DNA of 64,000 bases from Sphingomonas sp. GM_Shp_1 (GTDB taxonomy: Bacteria > Pseudomonadota > Alphaproteobacteria > Sphingomonadales > Sphingomonadaceae). The first letter of the stretch is position 1. Every line of letters starts with the position of its first letter. Below the pieces are notes generated by a model that saw only the letters and a program-made list of their open reading frames with translations, had not been told where the DNA came from and made no database searches. The DNA lies in assembly GCF_026540895.1 (NCBI RefSeq), contig NZ_JALNUR010000004.1, positions 1 through 64,000 of the forward strand, written 5' to 3'. Below, one piece after another: positions 35,011-44,309 of the stretch. Made by a program: the position numbers and the translations under genes.

Positions 35011-35115
35011 ATGACGATGGAGTTCGATTTGACCGCACTGGAATTGCAGGGTGCTCTGCTGGTGTTGGCGGTGATCATCACCTTCGCCGCTATCGAGGGC
35101 TGGAAGGCCCGTTAA
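35011..35115 (+). CDS. 34-residue single-helix membrane protein
   Basis: ATG at 35011 opens a 34-codon frame ending at TAA 35113-35115. GGGAG lies seven bases upstream. The product has a short acidic N-terminus, a hydrophobic stretch of about 17 residues rich in Leu, Val and Ile (ALLVLAVIITFAAI) and a positive C-terminus (EGWKAR), a typical small membrane protein. Third-position G/C is not extreme, and no homologue comes to mind. It stands alone downstream of the EnvZ-like two-component pair and convergent with the hybrid kinase gene. Confidence 0.5.
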   Translation: MTMEFDLTALELQGALLVLAVIITFAAIEGWKAR

Positions 35116-35194
35116 CCGACACACGGTTTCGCAAGGGTTCCTCTGCCGCCCCCCTCCGGCATGAGCCCGACCGAAAAGGGGTAGGCGGCCCGGA

Positions 35195-38100
35195 TCAAGC
35201 CCGGGTCGCCTGCTCCATAATTTCCAGCTGACCACGGATCGCGGCGATCAGCCGATCCGCGGTATAGGGCTTGGTCAGCAGCGCGGCGTTCATGTCCGCC
35301 GCCTCCGCCGCCATACCGCCATCCCCCGTCGCGAAGACGACCGACAGGGTTGGACGAAGCTGCCGTGAGCGCTTGGCGAGTTCGATACCCGACTCGCCCG
35401 GCAGGTTCAGGTCGGTGACCAGCACGTCGATCTGCGCGGTTTGCAGCGCCGTCATCGCCTCTTCCGCCGTCACCGCATGGACCACGACGAAGCCCGCTTC
35501 CTGCAATGTTTCCGCGGTATTGGCGCGGATCAGATCGTCATCCTCCACCAGCAGGATCGTCCGCCCGTCATGCAGCGGTCGCGGCGTCGGTTCCTCCGTC
35601 GCCTTGGCATCCCGCGCGACCGCATCCTGTGCCGTACCCTGTAGGGCCATGCGCCGCTGCCGCTGATTGGCGAGCACATGGCGGAATTTCCGCGCCAGCG
35701 CCTCACGGGTATAGGGCTTGGACAGAAGCTCGACGCCCTTGTCGAGCCGCCCGCCATGGACGATCGAATTCTCGGTATAGCCCGAGGTGAACAGGACCGC
35801 GATATCGGGCAGCCGCTCGCGCGCCTTGCGGGCGAGTTCGGGGCTTTTCAGCGTGCCGGGCATGACGACATCGGTGAACAGGATGTCGATCGGAATGCCG
35901 CTCTCGATGACGTTGAGCGCGCTTTGCGCATCCACCGCCTTCAGCACGCGGTAACCCAGGTCCGACAGCAACTCGACCACGGTCCCGCGCACCTCGGCAT
36001 CGTCCTCGACCACCAGCACCGTTTCGGAGCCGCCGGTGATTGGCCCGGTATCGACCGCGACCTCGACATCCTCGGTCTCCATCGCACGGGGCAGATAGAG
36101 CTTGATCGTCGTGCCATGGCCGATCTCGGAATAGATCTTCACATGGCCGCCCGACTGTTTGACGAAGCCATAGACCATCGACAGCCCCAGGCCCGATCCC
36201 TTGCCTTCGCTCTTGGTCGAGAAGAAGGGCTCGAAGACCTTCTGGATGATCTCCTCCGACATGCCGCTGCCGGTGTCGGACACGGCCAGCATCACATATT
36301 GGCCCGGCGTCACCTCGTCATGGGTGCGCGCGTATTCGTCGTCGAGATGGGCGTTGCTCAACTCGATGGTCAGCTTGCCCTGGCCATTCATCGCGTCGCG
36401 CGCGTTGATCGCGAGGTTCAGCAGCGCATTCTCGATCTGATTGGGATCGATGAAGGTGTTCCACAGACCGCCGCCGACGATCGTCTCGATCTCCACGCCC
36501 TCGCCGATCGCACGGCGGAGCATGTCGTCCATGCCCTGCACGAAGCGGGTGACGTTGACGACCTTGGGCTCCAGCGCCTGCCGCCGTCCGAAGGCGAGCA
36601 GCTGCGCCGCCAGCTTCGACCCGCGCGAGACGCCCGCCATGGCATTGGCGACGCGCTGTTCGGCGCGGTCGTTGCCCGCCACGTCCTTGCCCAGCAACTG
36701 GAGATTGCCCGACACGACCTGAAGCAAGTTGTTGAAATCGTGGGCGACGCCGCCGGTCAGCTTGCCGATCGTCTCCATCTTCTGCGCCTGGGCGAGCTTC
36801 ATCTCGGCCTGACGGCGCTCGGTGATCTCTTCGATGACGCGGCTTTCCAGCGTCTCGTTGAGCTGGCGGAGTTGTGCCTCGGCGCGTTCGCGGTGATGGA
36901 CCTGGCGCGCCAGCACATTCGCCTGATCGCGCAGGGCGTGCTCGGCGGCGCGCTGTTCGGTGATGTCGGTATGAACCCCGACCCACTCGATCAGTTCGCC
37001 GTCGGCGCCGATGATGGGCAGGGCACGGATGGCATAGGTGCGCCAGACGCCGTCGTGACGGCGGACGCGATGTTCGTGGATGAACTGGCCCTTGGCGGCG
37101 ACCGCCTCGTTCCAGGCGGCGACGGTGGCGGCGGCATCGTCGGGATGCACCGCGTTCGCCCAGCCGAAGCCCTGATACTCCTCCGGCGTCTGGCCGGTGA
37201 TCGCCGCCCAGCCGGGCTGCTCGCCGATCATCCGGCCATCCGCGCTGTTGGTCCACAGCACGCCGTGCACCGCGTCCATCGCGGCGCGGAAGCGGCGATT
37301 GCTCCGCTCGATCGCGTCGGCATGGCGCATCCGCTCATCGACGTCGAACACCAGGATATGGAAGCCGACCACGCTGCCATCTGCGTCGCGCCGGGGGAGA
37401 TAGCGGGTTTCCGCCCGGCGACGGCTGCCGTCCCGGTGGTGGATATGGACATCGGCCACCACCTCTTCGCCCGCCAGCGCACGCTCGATCAGGGGCAGGC
37501 GCTCGGCATAATCCTCTTCGGTCAGGACATCGCTGATCCGGGTCCCGATCATCGCGTGGGGATCGACCCCCAGGAAATCGCGGTAATAGTCGTTGGCGAA
37601 GCGATAGCACTGATCCCGGTCGACGAAGGCGACCAGCATCGGCAGCGAATCGGTGATGACCCGCAACTCCGCCTCGCTCTCGGCCAGGCGGCGCTCCGCC
37701 GCGACCCGCCCGGTATTCTCGACGACGGTGCACATCACGCCGCCGACCGAATTTCGCTCGACGTAGACCGGGGTGTAATAAAGGTCGAACACCACCTCTT
37801 CCTGGACGCCCGCACGCGTGACGATCAGGGTCTGGTCCCGATAAGCGACGTCCTCACCCTGAAAGCCGCGGTCCAGAATGGACTGGTTCCAGTCCCAGAT
37901 TTCTGGCCAGACGTCCGGCACCAGCCCGCCAAAGGCCGCGGGATGGCGCGGGCCGACGATCGCGCGATACGCGTCGTTGTAGATCATGACATGGGCATCG
38001 CCCCACATCAGAACCTTGGCGATCGGCGAATGGACGATGTTGGCGACGGTGGTTCGCAACTCGCCCGGCCAGCCGCAGATCGGGCCGAGCGGCGTCGCCG

Positions 38101-38323
38101 ACCAGTCATGGTCGCGCACTCGCTGCCCACATTCGCCGCCGCCGATCAGCCAGCCCTTGGGGTCGACGGGGCCGCTTTCCATGCGCAGCCGCTCGATCGC
38201 GGCGCGCAGCAGGGCCTGCTCATCGGGAAAGTCGCCCGCATCCAGGGCCTGGGCAACATATCGGTCGAGCTGCGGCGGGAGCGACAGCATGCGCGACAGG
38301 GGAGTGGTCATGGGTTCGGGCAT
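35195..38323 (-). CDS. Hybrid histidine kinase with PAS domains and two receivers
   Basis: A roughly 1042-residue soluble hybrid kinase. The N-terminus (about 50 residues, LPPQLDRYVAQALDAGDFPD) looks like a ParD/ribbon-helix-helix segment. PAS-type domains follow, then a dimerisation domain with GGVAHDFNNLLQVV and an ATPase domain (NLAINARDAM, DTGSGM, GSGLGLSMVYG). Two receiver domains come last, with TVLVVEDD...LFTDVVMPG and TILLVEDD...LVTDLNLPG. Start is uncertain: ATGs at 38323 and 38311, and TTG at 38347, all lack a strong ribosome site. No output domain is fused, so it probably signals through phosphotransfer. Confidence 0.88.
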   Translation of the reverse strand: MPEPMTTPLSRMLSLPPQLDRYVAQALDAGDFPDEQALLRAAIERLRMESGPVDPKGWLIGGGECGQRVRDHDWSATPLGPICGWPGELRTTVANIVHSPIAKVLMWGDAHVMIYNDAYRAIVGPRHPAAFGGLVPDVWPEIWDWNQSILDRGFQGEDVAYRDQTLIVTRAGVQEEVVFDLYYTPVYVERNSVGGVMCTVVENTGRVAAERRLAESEAELRVITDSLPMLVAFVDRDQCYRFANDYYRDFLGVDPHAMIGTRISDVLTEEDYAERLPLIERALAGEEVVADVHIHHRDGSRRRAETRYLPRRDADGSVVGFHILVFDVDERMRHADAIERSNRRFRAAMDAVHGVLWTNSADGRMIGEQPGWAAITGQTPEEYQGFGWANAVHPDDAAATVAAWNEAVAAKGQFIHEHRVRRHDGVWRTYAIRALPIIGADGELIEWVGVHTDITEQRAAEHALRDQANVLARQVHHRERAEAQLRQLNETLESRVIEEITERRQAEMKLAQAQKMETIGKLTGGVAHDFNNLLQVVSGNLQLLGKDVAGNDRAEQRVANAMAGVSRGSKLAAQLLAFGRRQALEPKVVNVTRFVQGMDDMLRRAIGEGVEIETIVGGGLWNTFIDPNQIENALLNLAINARDAMNGQGKLTIELSNAHLDDEYARTHDEVTPGQYVMLAVSDTGSGMSEEIIQKVFEPFFSTKSEGKGSGLGLSMVYGFVKQSGGHVKIYSEIGHGTTIKLYLPRAMETEDVEVAVDTGPITGGSETVLVVEDDAEVRGTVVELLSDLGYRVLKAVDAQSALNVIESGIPIDILFTDVVMPGTLKSPELARKARERLPDIAVLFTSGYTENSIVHGGRLDKGVELLSKPYTREALARKFRHVLANQRQRRMALQGTAQDAVARDAKATEEPTPRPLHDGRTILLVEDDDLIRANTAETLQEAGFVVVHAVTAEEAMTALQTAQIDVLVTDLNLPGESGIELAKRSRQLRPTLSVVFATGDGGMAAEAADMNAALLTKPYTADRLIAAIRGQLEIMEQATRA

Positions 38324-38397
38324 GAAAAAGCTACATCCGCAAGTCAATCGGCAGGAGCATCATTCACGTTGATCTCCATCAGCTTTCCGCCGACACG

Positions 38398-39024
38398 TCA
38401 TGATGGCTCCGCCGGCGGCTGGGGATGATGGGGCTCCAGGATCAGGGTCGAGCCCTCGACGCGCCAACTCTTCAGGCGGGACAGGAAGTTCATGCCCAGC
38501 ACATCGGTCTCGCCGAATGCCGCCGACACGACGACGGGGACATTGTCCGCCCGGATCGTACCGATGCGCAGCGACTGGACACGTGCCGTCTGCGCTCTGA
38601 TCATTCCGTTCGCGGTGTTCAGCACCACCGGAAAGACCGGCGCGGCGGGACGGATCCCCGCCGCATGGGCGGTGTCGGTCGAAAGCGCGGTCAGGGTCGC
38701 GCCGCTATCGACCAGCATCCGACGGGTGACGCCGTCGATCGTCACCCGTGCCCAGAAATGCCCGTCGGGTGCCATGCGGATGCGCACCGTGTCGCCGACG
38801 ACGCTTTGATCCTGGAGATTCAGGATCTGCATCGCGCGCTGGATATAGGGATCGAACTGCTCGCGCTGTTGCAGCACGACGAACAACAGCCCTGCCAGCA
38901 ACACCCAGCTGACCAGACTGATCGCCACCCGTAAGATCGGCACCCGCCGTGCCAGAATACCGGCGGCGACGACCGCAATGACGATGATGACCAGGGGCAG
39001 GGGAACGCCCGGATTGGCAAACAT
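38398..39024 (-). CDS. Membrane-anchored retropepsin-like aspartic protease
   Basis: A 208-residue protein of the clan AA/TIGR02281 type. Two transmembrane segments at about residues 8-24 and 33-52 precede a single retropepsin-like domain with the active-site LVDSGATLTAL (Asp106) and the flap-like and C-terminal beta strands, including DVLGMNFLSRL. Retropepsin-fold enzymes work as dimers. The ATG at 39024 begins the first membrane helix and has GAGGA about 11 bases upstream. The biological substrate is not known. Confidence 0.85.
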   Translation of the reverse strand: MFANPGVPLPLVIIVIAVVAAGILARRVPILRVAISLVSWVLLAGLLFVVLQQREQFDPYIQRAMQILNLQDQSVVGDTVRIRMAPDGHFWARVTIDGVTRRMLVDSGATLTALSTDTAHAAGIRPAAPVFPVVLNTANGMIRAQTARVQSLRIGTIRADNVPVVVSAAFGETDVLGMNFLSRLKSWRVEGSTLILEPHHPQPPAEPS

Positions 39025-39115
39025 GAAGGCCGAAGTCCTCGATCGACCCGAAGATCGGGCCGCAAAGACCATCCCCTAACCCGGCGGATGTGTACAGTAG
39101 CTGACCGGCGGTCAA

Positions 39116-39304
39116 TCAGCCCTGATCGGGCATTCCGACTTCCGAAGCGGTAAAGCGCCGACCGCCATACCAGCGACGGAAACTACCATCTGGCTGACGG
39201 AAATAACGGGCGCCGTCATGGCGAACAGGAGCGCCCAGCGAACGATAGGCCGCCCAAATGCCATAGACCATGGCGACAACCGCCAGGACCTTGATCCACT
39301 CCAT
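39116..39304 (-). CDS. Small membrane protein, 62 residues
   Basis: A short protein with one hydrophobic N-terminal helix (about residues 4-19, IKVLAVVAMVYGIWAA) and a basic, aromatic-rich C-terminal half (YFRQPDGSFRRWYGGRRFTA). No family is recognised. GGCGAG lies a few bases upstream of the ATG at 39304. It is about 90 bases upstream of the protease gene on the same strand and may share a transcript. Confidence 0.65.
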   Translation of the reverse strand: MEWIKVLAVVAMVYGIWAAYRSLGAPVRHDGARYFRQPDGSFRRWYGGRRFTASEVGMPDQG

Positions 39305-39397
39305 CGACTCGCCCTTTTCTTGTTATGACGGGAGGCTGTGTCGAAATAGGGCCAAGATCAAGGAAATTAGTTTGTGCACTGCGGTCGGACATCGCGC

Positions 39398-39985
39398 TTA
39401 TCTATGCTGCGATGCGGCACTTTCGTTCGGAAAGGGACGGCTGAGCCAGGGCGAATGCCTCTCACCATAGCGTCGTTCCCGGTCCGCCGCCTGCGAAATG
39501 CCGATGCGGGGGCCGCTGACCATATCGCGCTGCCCGGACGCTTGGGTCAGAAGGAAAGGCGGCGACGTCAGCGACACGCCGTCGAGATCGCGGTCGATCG
39601 CCAGGGCGGAGCATAGCCGCCCCGGTCCCGCGCAAAGCAGCCGGGGCGCAATCCGCGCACCCCGCCGCGCCTGCATCGCGTCCATGCCCTGACGCGGTTC
39701 GATCGCACGGATCAGCACGGCGCTGCCCGGTGTGCCACAGACGATGTTCAGGCAGTGGTGAAGGCCGTAGATGCGATAGACATAGGCATGCCCTGGTGGG
39801 CCGAACATCGTCGCGTTGCGAGCGGTCCGACCGATGAAGCTGTGCGAGGCGGGGTCGGCCATGTCATAGGCCTCGGTCTCCACGATCGGGCCGCCGACTC
39901 CCCCGACCGTCAACGTGACCCCGATCAGCGCGCGCGCCACCTCATCGACGTCACGCGCATAGAAATCCGGGGGCAGTTCGTCCAT
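39398..39985 (-). CDS. 3-methyladenine DNA glycosylase (AAG/MPG family)
   Basis: A 195-residue protein of the alkyladenine DNA glycosylase family, which removes alkylated and deaminated purines. Recognisable blocks are GPIVETEAYDMADPASHSF with the catalytic Glu, NATMFGPPGHAYVYRIYGLH with the intercalating Tyr region, and AVLIRAIEP. The ATG lies just two bases after the treY stop codon, so it is probably the last gene of the trehalose operon; there is no separate promoter signal in between. Confidence 0.92.
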   Translation of the reverse strand: MDELPPDFYARDVDEVARALIGVTLTVGGVGGPIVETEAYDMADPASHSFIGRTARNATMFGPPGHAYVYRIYGLHHCLNIVCGTPGSAVLIRAIEPRQGMDAMQARRGARIAPRLLCAGPGRLCSALAIDRDLDGVSLTSPPFLLTQASGQRDMVSGPRIGISQAADRERRYGERHSPWLSRPFPNESAASQHR

Positions 39986-39987
39986 CG

Positions 39988-42381
39988 TCAGGCCGGACGC
40001 AATTGATACCAGACCGGCGCGTCGTTCAGCAACTCCGCCAGACGCCGAGTTCCCTCGGGCAGCGCGACCTCTGTATCGCGCCAGTCGATCCGGCCATCCG
40101 CGTCCATCAAGGCCGCCAACCGCAGGCCGAAGACGCAGAGCAGGCTGGTACCGCCCTGCCGCCGCTCGAAGGCGATCGCCCGGTCACGTCCATGTCCGGT
40201 GATCGACAGCGGATGATAGGAGCCAGTCGTGAACAGGTCGGGATCGGCCCGGCGCAGGCGAAGCAGGTCGGCGATCAGCGCCTGCTTGGCAGCGCCCCCG
40301 CTTTCCAGCGCCAATTCGCGCGCGGCATAGTCGACGGGACGACGATTGTCGGGATCGACCAGGCTCAGATCGGCGAACTCGGTGCCCTGATAGCAATCGG
40401 GAATGCCGGGCATCGTGTAGCGCAAGGCGACCTGCACCAGGCTATTGGCCTGCGCCGCCGGTGCGATATCGGCCAGCAATCGCGTCATCCCGTCGCGAAA
40501 TTCCGCCCCGGCCTCCTCGTCGATCAGCGCTTTGGCCAGCGCGTTGCACCGGGCTTCATAGTCGCTGTCGGGCGCTTCCCAGGACGAACGAAGCTTCGCC
40601 TCGCGCAGCGACTTTTCCTGCCATGCGGCGATACGCTCGGCGAAGTCGGCCGTGTCGTCGGGCTCGGGCCAGGCACCGACCAGCGTCTGGATCAGCATAT
40701 ACCAGTCCGCCGGGTCGACACCCTCGGACAGCGCCATGGTCTGTCGCTCCCAGAGCTTGACCTGCTCGCGCCATCGGTCGGGTATCGCGCTGAGCACCGC
40801 GAGCCGCGCGCGGACATCCTCACCGCGCTTGTGGTCGTGCGTCGCCGTGGTCAGCATGGCATGAGGAAAGCGCTCGGCCCGACCCGCCATGCGTTCGTGA
40901 AACGCGGCGACGGACAGGCTCAACCGGCCCGCATCGAAGCCGACATCGTTGCGCGAGAGCAGGATGGCATGGCGATAAAAGGCCGTGTCCTCGACCGCCT
41001 TCGCCGCGATGGGGGCGGACAATTGCTGAAAGCGCCGCACCGCTTCGCCCAAAAGGATTTCGTCGCCCGGTCCTTCGCCGGAAAGCCAGTCCAGTATCCG
41101 GTCCACGACGAAAGCTTCTCCGGGCGGCACGAAGCGGGCGACCCGCTGGCGCACTCCGGCACGGATCGGTTCGTCGGTTGCGGGGGCGTCGGGGCCATAG
41201 GTGCGATAGACGGGAAAGACCCAGAGCAGACGCTCGATCGCGCGCCGCAGCATCGCGTTGGTGATCGCCCCTTCGAGGTCCGGCGCCGAGGCGAGGAGCT
41301 TTGCGAAGGCGGCAACGCACTGTTCCAACTGCCCCGCGAACTGCCATGACAACAGGTCCTGGCGGGCCTGCAATTCCTCCGGCGCGAATTCCACCGAACG
41401 AGCGCTCAACTGGGCCCATAGCTCGCCCAGCGGACGGGTCCCCTCAGGCGCGTGGAGAAGCGCGGCAACCTCTTCCATGAAGTCATAGCCGCTGGTGCCG
41501 TCGACGCCCCAGTCGCTGCCCATCGCTTCATCGGCGGCGAGGATCTTCTCCACCACGATATAGGCGCGGTTGCCGTCATCGCGGGCGATGGCGTCGAAAC
41601 GCGCGCGGAGCTTGCGGCAATAGCCGATGGGATCGGTCAGCCCGTCGACATGGTCGATCCGCACGCCGTCTATCAGCCCTTCCTCATACAGGCGGAAATA
41701 CAGCGCATGCGTTTCCTCGAAGACCGCATCGTCCTCGACGCGCAGCCCGGCGAGATCGTTGATGGTGAAGAAGCGCCGCCAGTTCAGCTCGTCGTTGGAC
41801 ACGCGCCATGACGCAAGGCGGTAATGCTGCCGGTCGAGCAATTCGGGCAGGGCGATGGTCTCGGCCGCGTCCTGATCCTCGTCGCGGATCGGCAGGCGGT
41901 GTTCGCCATAAGCGACGACCTCCGCACGTCCCTCCCGGCGCTCGACGGCGATCTGGCCGTCCGCGATCACCTTGGTCAGCGGCTCGCCCAGGATCGGCAG
42001 GACCAGCTTGCGCGACCAGTCGATGTCGAAGAAGCGCGCATGGCGGCTGGCCTGGCCATGGGTCAGCACATCGTTCCACCAGCGATTGCCGCCGCCCGCC
42101 ACGCCCATATGGTTGGGGACGATATCGATGATGACGCCCATGCCGTGCCGACGCGCCGCTTCGGCCAGGCTGCGGAATGCCGCTTCGCCGCCCAGTTCGG
42201 GGTTGATCCGGGTCGGGTCGATCACGTCATAGCCATGCATCGATCCCGCCGCCGCCGTGGTGATCGGCGAGGCATAGACATGGCTGATCCCCAGCCGGTC
42301 GAGATAGGGGATCAGTGTCTCTGCCTCGGCAAAGGGGAAGCCCTTGTGAAACTGAAAGCGGTATGTGGCGCGCGGGGTCAT
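39988..42381 (-). CDS. treY: Maltooligosyltrehalose synthase TreY
   Basis: A 797-residue GH13 enzyme that converts the reducing end of a maltodextrin to an alpha,alpha-1,1 trehalose linkage. Family signatures include GMGVIIDIVPNHMGVAGG, GVRIDHVDGLTDP with the catalytic Asp, and VEKILAADE with the acid Glu; the late block MPGIPDCYQGTEFADLSLVDPDNRR is also typical. TreY works before TreZ, encoded two genes upstream. It follows malQ after 29 bases and is followed immediately by the glycosylase gene. Confidence 0.95.
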   Translation of the reverse strand: MTPRATYRFQFHKGFPFAEAETLIPYLDRLGISHVYASPITTAAAGSMHGYDVIDPTRINPELGGEAAFRSLAEAARRHGMGVIIDIVPNHMGVAGGGNRWWNDVLTHGQASRHARFFDIDWSRKLVLPILGEPLTKVIADGQIAVERREGRAEVVAYGEHRLPIRDEDQDAAETIALPELLDRQHYRLASWRVSNDELNWRRFFTINDLAGLRVEDDAVFEETHALYFRLYEEGLIDGVRIDHVDGLTDPIGYCRKLRARFDAIARDDGNRAYIVVEKILAADEAMGSDWGVDGTSGYDFMEEVAALLHAPEGTRPLGELWAQLSARSVEFAPEELQARQDLLSWQFAGQLEQCVAAFAKLLASAPDLEGAITNAMLRRAIERLLWVFPVYRTYGPDAPATDEPIRAGVRQRVARFVPPGEAFVVDRILDWLSGEGPGDEILLGEAVRRFQQLSAPIAAKAVEDTAFYRHAILLSRNDVGFDAGRLSLSVAAFHERMAGRAERFPHAMLTTATHDHKRGEDVRARLAVLSAIPDRWREQVKLWERQTMALSEGVDPADWYMLIQTLVGAWPEPDDTADFAERIAAWQEKSLREAKLRSSWEAPDSDYEARCNALAKALIDEEAGAEFRDGMTRLLADIAPAAQANSLVQVALRYTMPGIPDCYQGTEFADLSLVDPDNRRPVDYAARELALESGGAAKQALIADLLRLRRADPDLFTTGSYHPLSITGHGRDRAIAFERRQGGTSLLCVFGLRLAALMDADGRIDWRDTEVALPEGTRRLAELLNDAPVWYQLRPA

Positions 42382-42410
42382 GGGCGCAGTCCTTTTGAGC
42401 GAGAGGCCGG

Positions 42411-44309
42411 TCAGCGGGCGTTGAGGATCGCGATCCGACGCGACACGGCGGGATCGCGGAGAGCGGAGGCCAGTTCACTTGGCAGGCGGCGGCGCCAATT
42501 GGGATGCTCGTCCGTGGTGCCGGGCAGATTGGGTTGCTCGTCCAGGCCCAACAGGTCCTCGATCGGAACGATGGCGAGCGGGCAGGGCGTCGAAGCCACG
42601 CCGCGCACGGCTGCCTCCACGACCGGAACGGGGTCCATCGGTTCGGGTTCGCCCTTGCCGAGGCTCTGCCAAAGCGCCGTCCGTTCCTCCGCACGGGTCT
42701 GGCGATCCTCGGGCGCGACGGGATGCCCGGCGATTTGCGCGCGCCATTCCAGATCGCGCCCCTGCCACCATCCCGCGACGGTCGGGATGTCGTGCGTCGC
42801 GGTCATCGCGATTGCCTGTTCGTTCCAGCGGTCGGGCGGCGTGAAGGCGCCATCCTCGTCCCGCTCGAACGGCAGGACGCGCATCCCCAGCATCCCGGCG
42901 TCCGCCATCACATCGCGAAAGCCCGGAGGTACGGTGCCGAGATCCTCGCCGATCACGATCGCCCCGCGCCCGTCATTGGCCCGGTGCGCCTCGATCTTCA
43001 GGATGCGCAGCATGTCGGCGAAGGGCATTGCCAGATAGGCGCCCTGATCGGCGGGGGCGCCATCCGGCACCACCCACAGGCGGCACAGCCCCAGCGCGTG
43101 ATCGATCCGCACCCCGCCCGCATGGGCGAAGACGGCACGAAGCGTCTGGATGAACGGAGCGAAACCCTGTCGGCGCAGCGCGAAGGGGGAGAGGGCGGTG
43201 ATCCCCCAATTCTGTCCGTTCGGGCCCAGCGGGTCGGGCGGCGCGCCGATCGACAGGCCGGTCAGCAGATCCTGCGGTCGGCTCCAGCCATCGGCCCCGT
43301 TGCCCGCCACGCCGATGGCGAGGTCGGCGATCAGGCCGATCGCCATGCCGCTCGCCCGCGCAGCATCCGAAGCGGCCTGCAACGCACGGTCGGCATGCCA
43401 CTGTGCGAAGGCATGGAAGCGGATCGCGTCCTGATGCTCGGCGGCAAACCGTGCAACCGCGCCGCTGGCGGGATCATGATAGGCGCTCGGCCAATCGGGC
43501 CATCCGGCGGCGCGGTCCCGCTGGTGGAAATAGGCGTGGAGCGCGTCATAGCGGGCCTGGGCCTCAAGCCTTTCTCCGGCCCGCTCGCGCCAGTCGGCGA
43601 ACGCCTGCTGCTCGACTTCGGGAAGCCGGTCATAGGTCAGCCGCAAATCCCGCATCCGATCGGGCGCGGCGCTGGCCCAGTCGATCAGTTCATCCTCCTG
43701 AACCACCGGCTCCCCCGCCGGGGCGAGCCAGATGTTGCGGAACAGGCGGCTGGAAGGGGCATAGGGGCTGAAGCGGGTTGCGTCCGCCGGGAACAGCGCA
43801 TGGACCGGACTGATCGCCAGCGCGGCCGCTCCGGCCTGTCTCAAGGCCGAGGCGGCGGTGGCGAGGCTGGCGAAATCGCCATAAGCACCGCCGCCTTCGC
43901 GCAAGGACGGTATCTGAACCGCGCTGCCCCAATGGCGCCCGGCTGGCGGCGCTGGGCATCGCGGCGGGGCAATGGCGAGCGTCACCTGCCGCCCTTCCTG
44001 CTCCAGCCGATGATAGCCCGATAGGGTCTGGGCAGGCAGGCGAACGTCCTCGCCGTCCCCGGTCAAGGTGACCGACAGAGTTTCGCCGGTTTCCAGCGTC
44101 AGTCGCGCGGGGCGAGCCGTCCAGCCATGGGGAAGGATCAGTGGCTGCCCGACATCCCCGGACAGGAAGGTCGGCTTGCCCGTATTGATATCCAGCCGTT
44201 CGAGAATGGCCGTCAGCACTTCGTCGGATACCGTCTGCGTCTTTCCCTTGGCATCCTGCCATTGCAGCGACAGTCCGGCGACTTCGGCGCGGGCGTGGAG
44301 ATCGCTCAT
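42411..44309 (-). CDS. malQ: 4-alpha-glucanotransferase (amylomaltase)
   Basis: A 632-residue GH77 enzyme moving glucan segments between maltodextrins. The catalytic region is GGVRIDHALGLCRLW (nucleophile Asp) and GAIVIGEDLGTVPPGF (acid/base Glu), with the third acidic in TATHDIPTVAGWW. It helps keep maltodextrin chains at lengths usable by TreY/TreZ and glycogen enzymes. The ATG overlaps the treZ stop by four bases. Confidence 0.94.
   Translation of the reverse strand: MSDLHARAEVAGLSLQWQDAKGKTQTVSDEVLTAILERLDINTGKPTFLSGDVGQPLILPHGWTARPARLTLETGETLSVTLTGDGEDVRLPAQTLSGYHRLEQEGRQVTLAIAPPRCPAPPAGRHWGSAVQIPSLREGGGAYGDFASLATAASALRQAGAAALAISPVHALFPADATRFSPYAPSSRLFRNIWLAPAGEPVVQEDELIDWASAAPDRMRDLRLTYDRLPEVEQQAFADWRERAGERLEAQARYDALHAYFHQRDRAAGWPDWPSAYHDPASGAVARFAAEHQDAIRFHAFAQWHADRALQAASDAARASGMAIGLIADLAIGVAGNGADGWSRPQDLLTGLSIGAPPDPLGPNGQNWGITALSPFALRRQGFAPFIQTLRAVFAHAGGVRIDHALGLCRLWVVPDGAPADQGAYLAMPFADMLRILKIEAHRANDGRGAIVIGEDLGTVPPGFRDVMADAGMLGMRVLPFERDEDGAFTPPDRWNEQAIAMTATHDIPTVAGWWQGRDLEWRAQIAGHPVAPEDRQTRAEERTALWQSLGKGEPEPMDPVPVVEAAVRGVASTPCPLAIVPIEDLLGLDEQPNLPGTTDEHPNWRRRLPSELASALRDPAVSRRIAILNAR

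Noticed and set aside
35678..38428. 916-codon open frame on the plus strand
   Set aside because: Antisense shadow of the large hybrid kinase; no recognisable domain or ribosome site.
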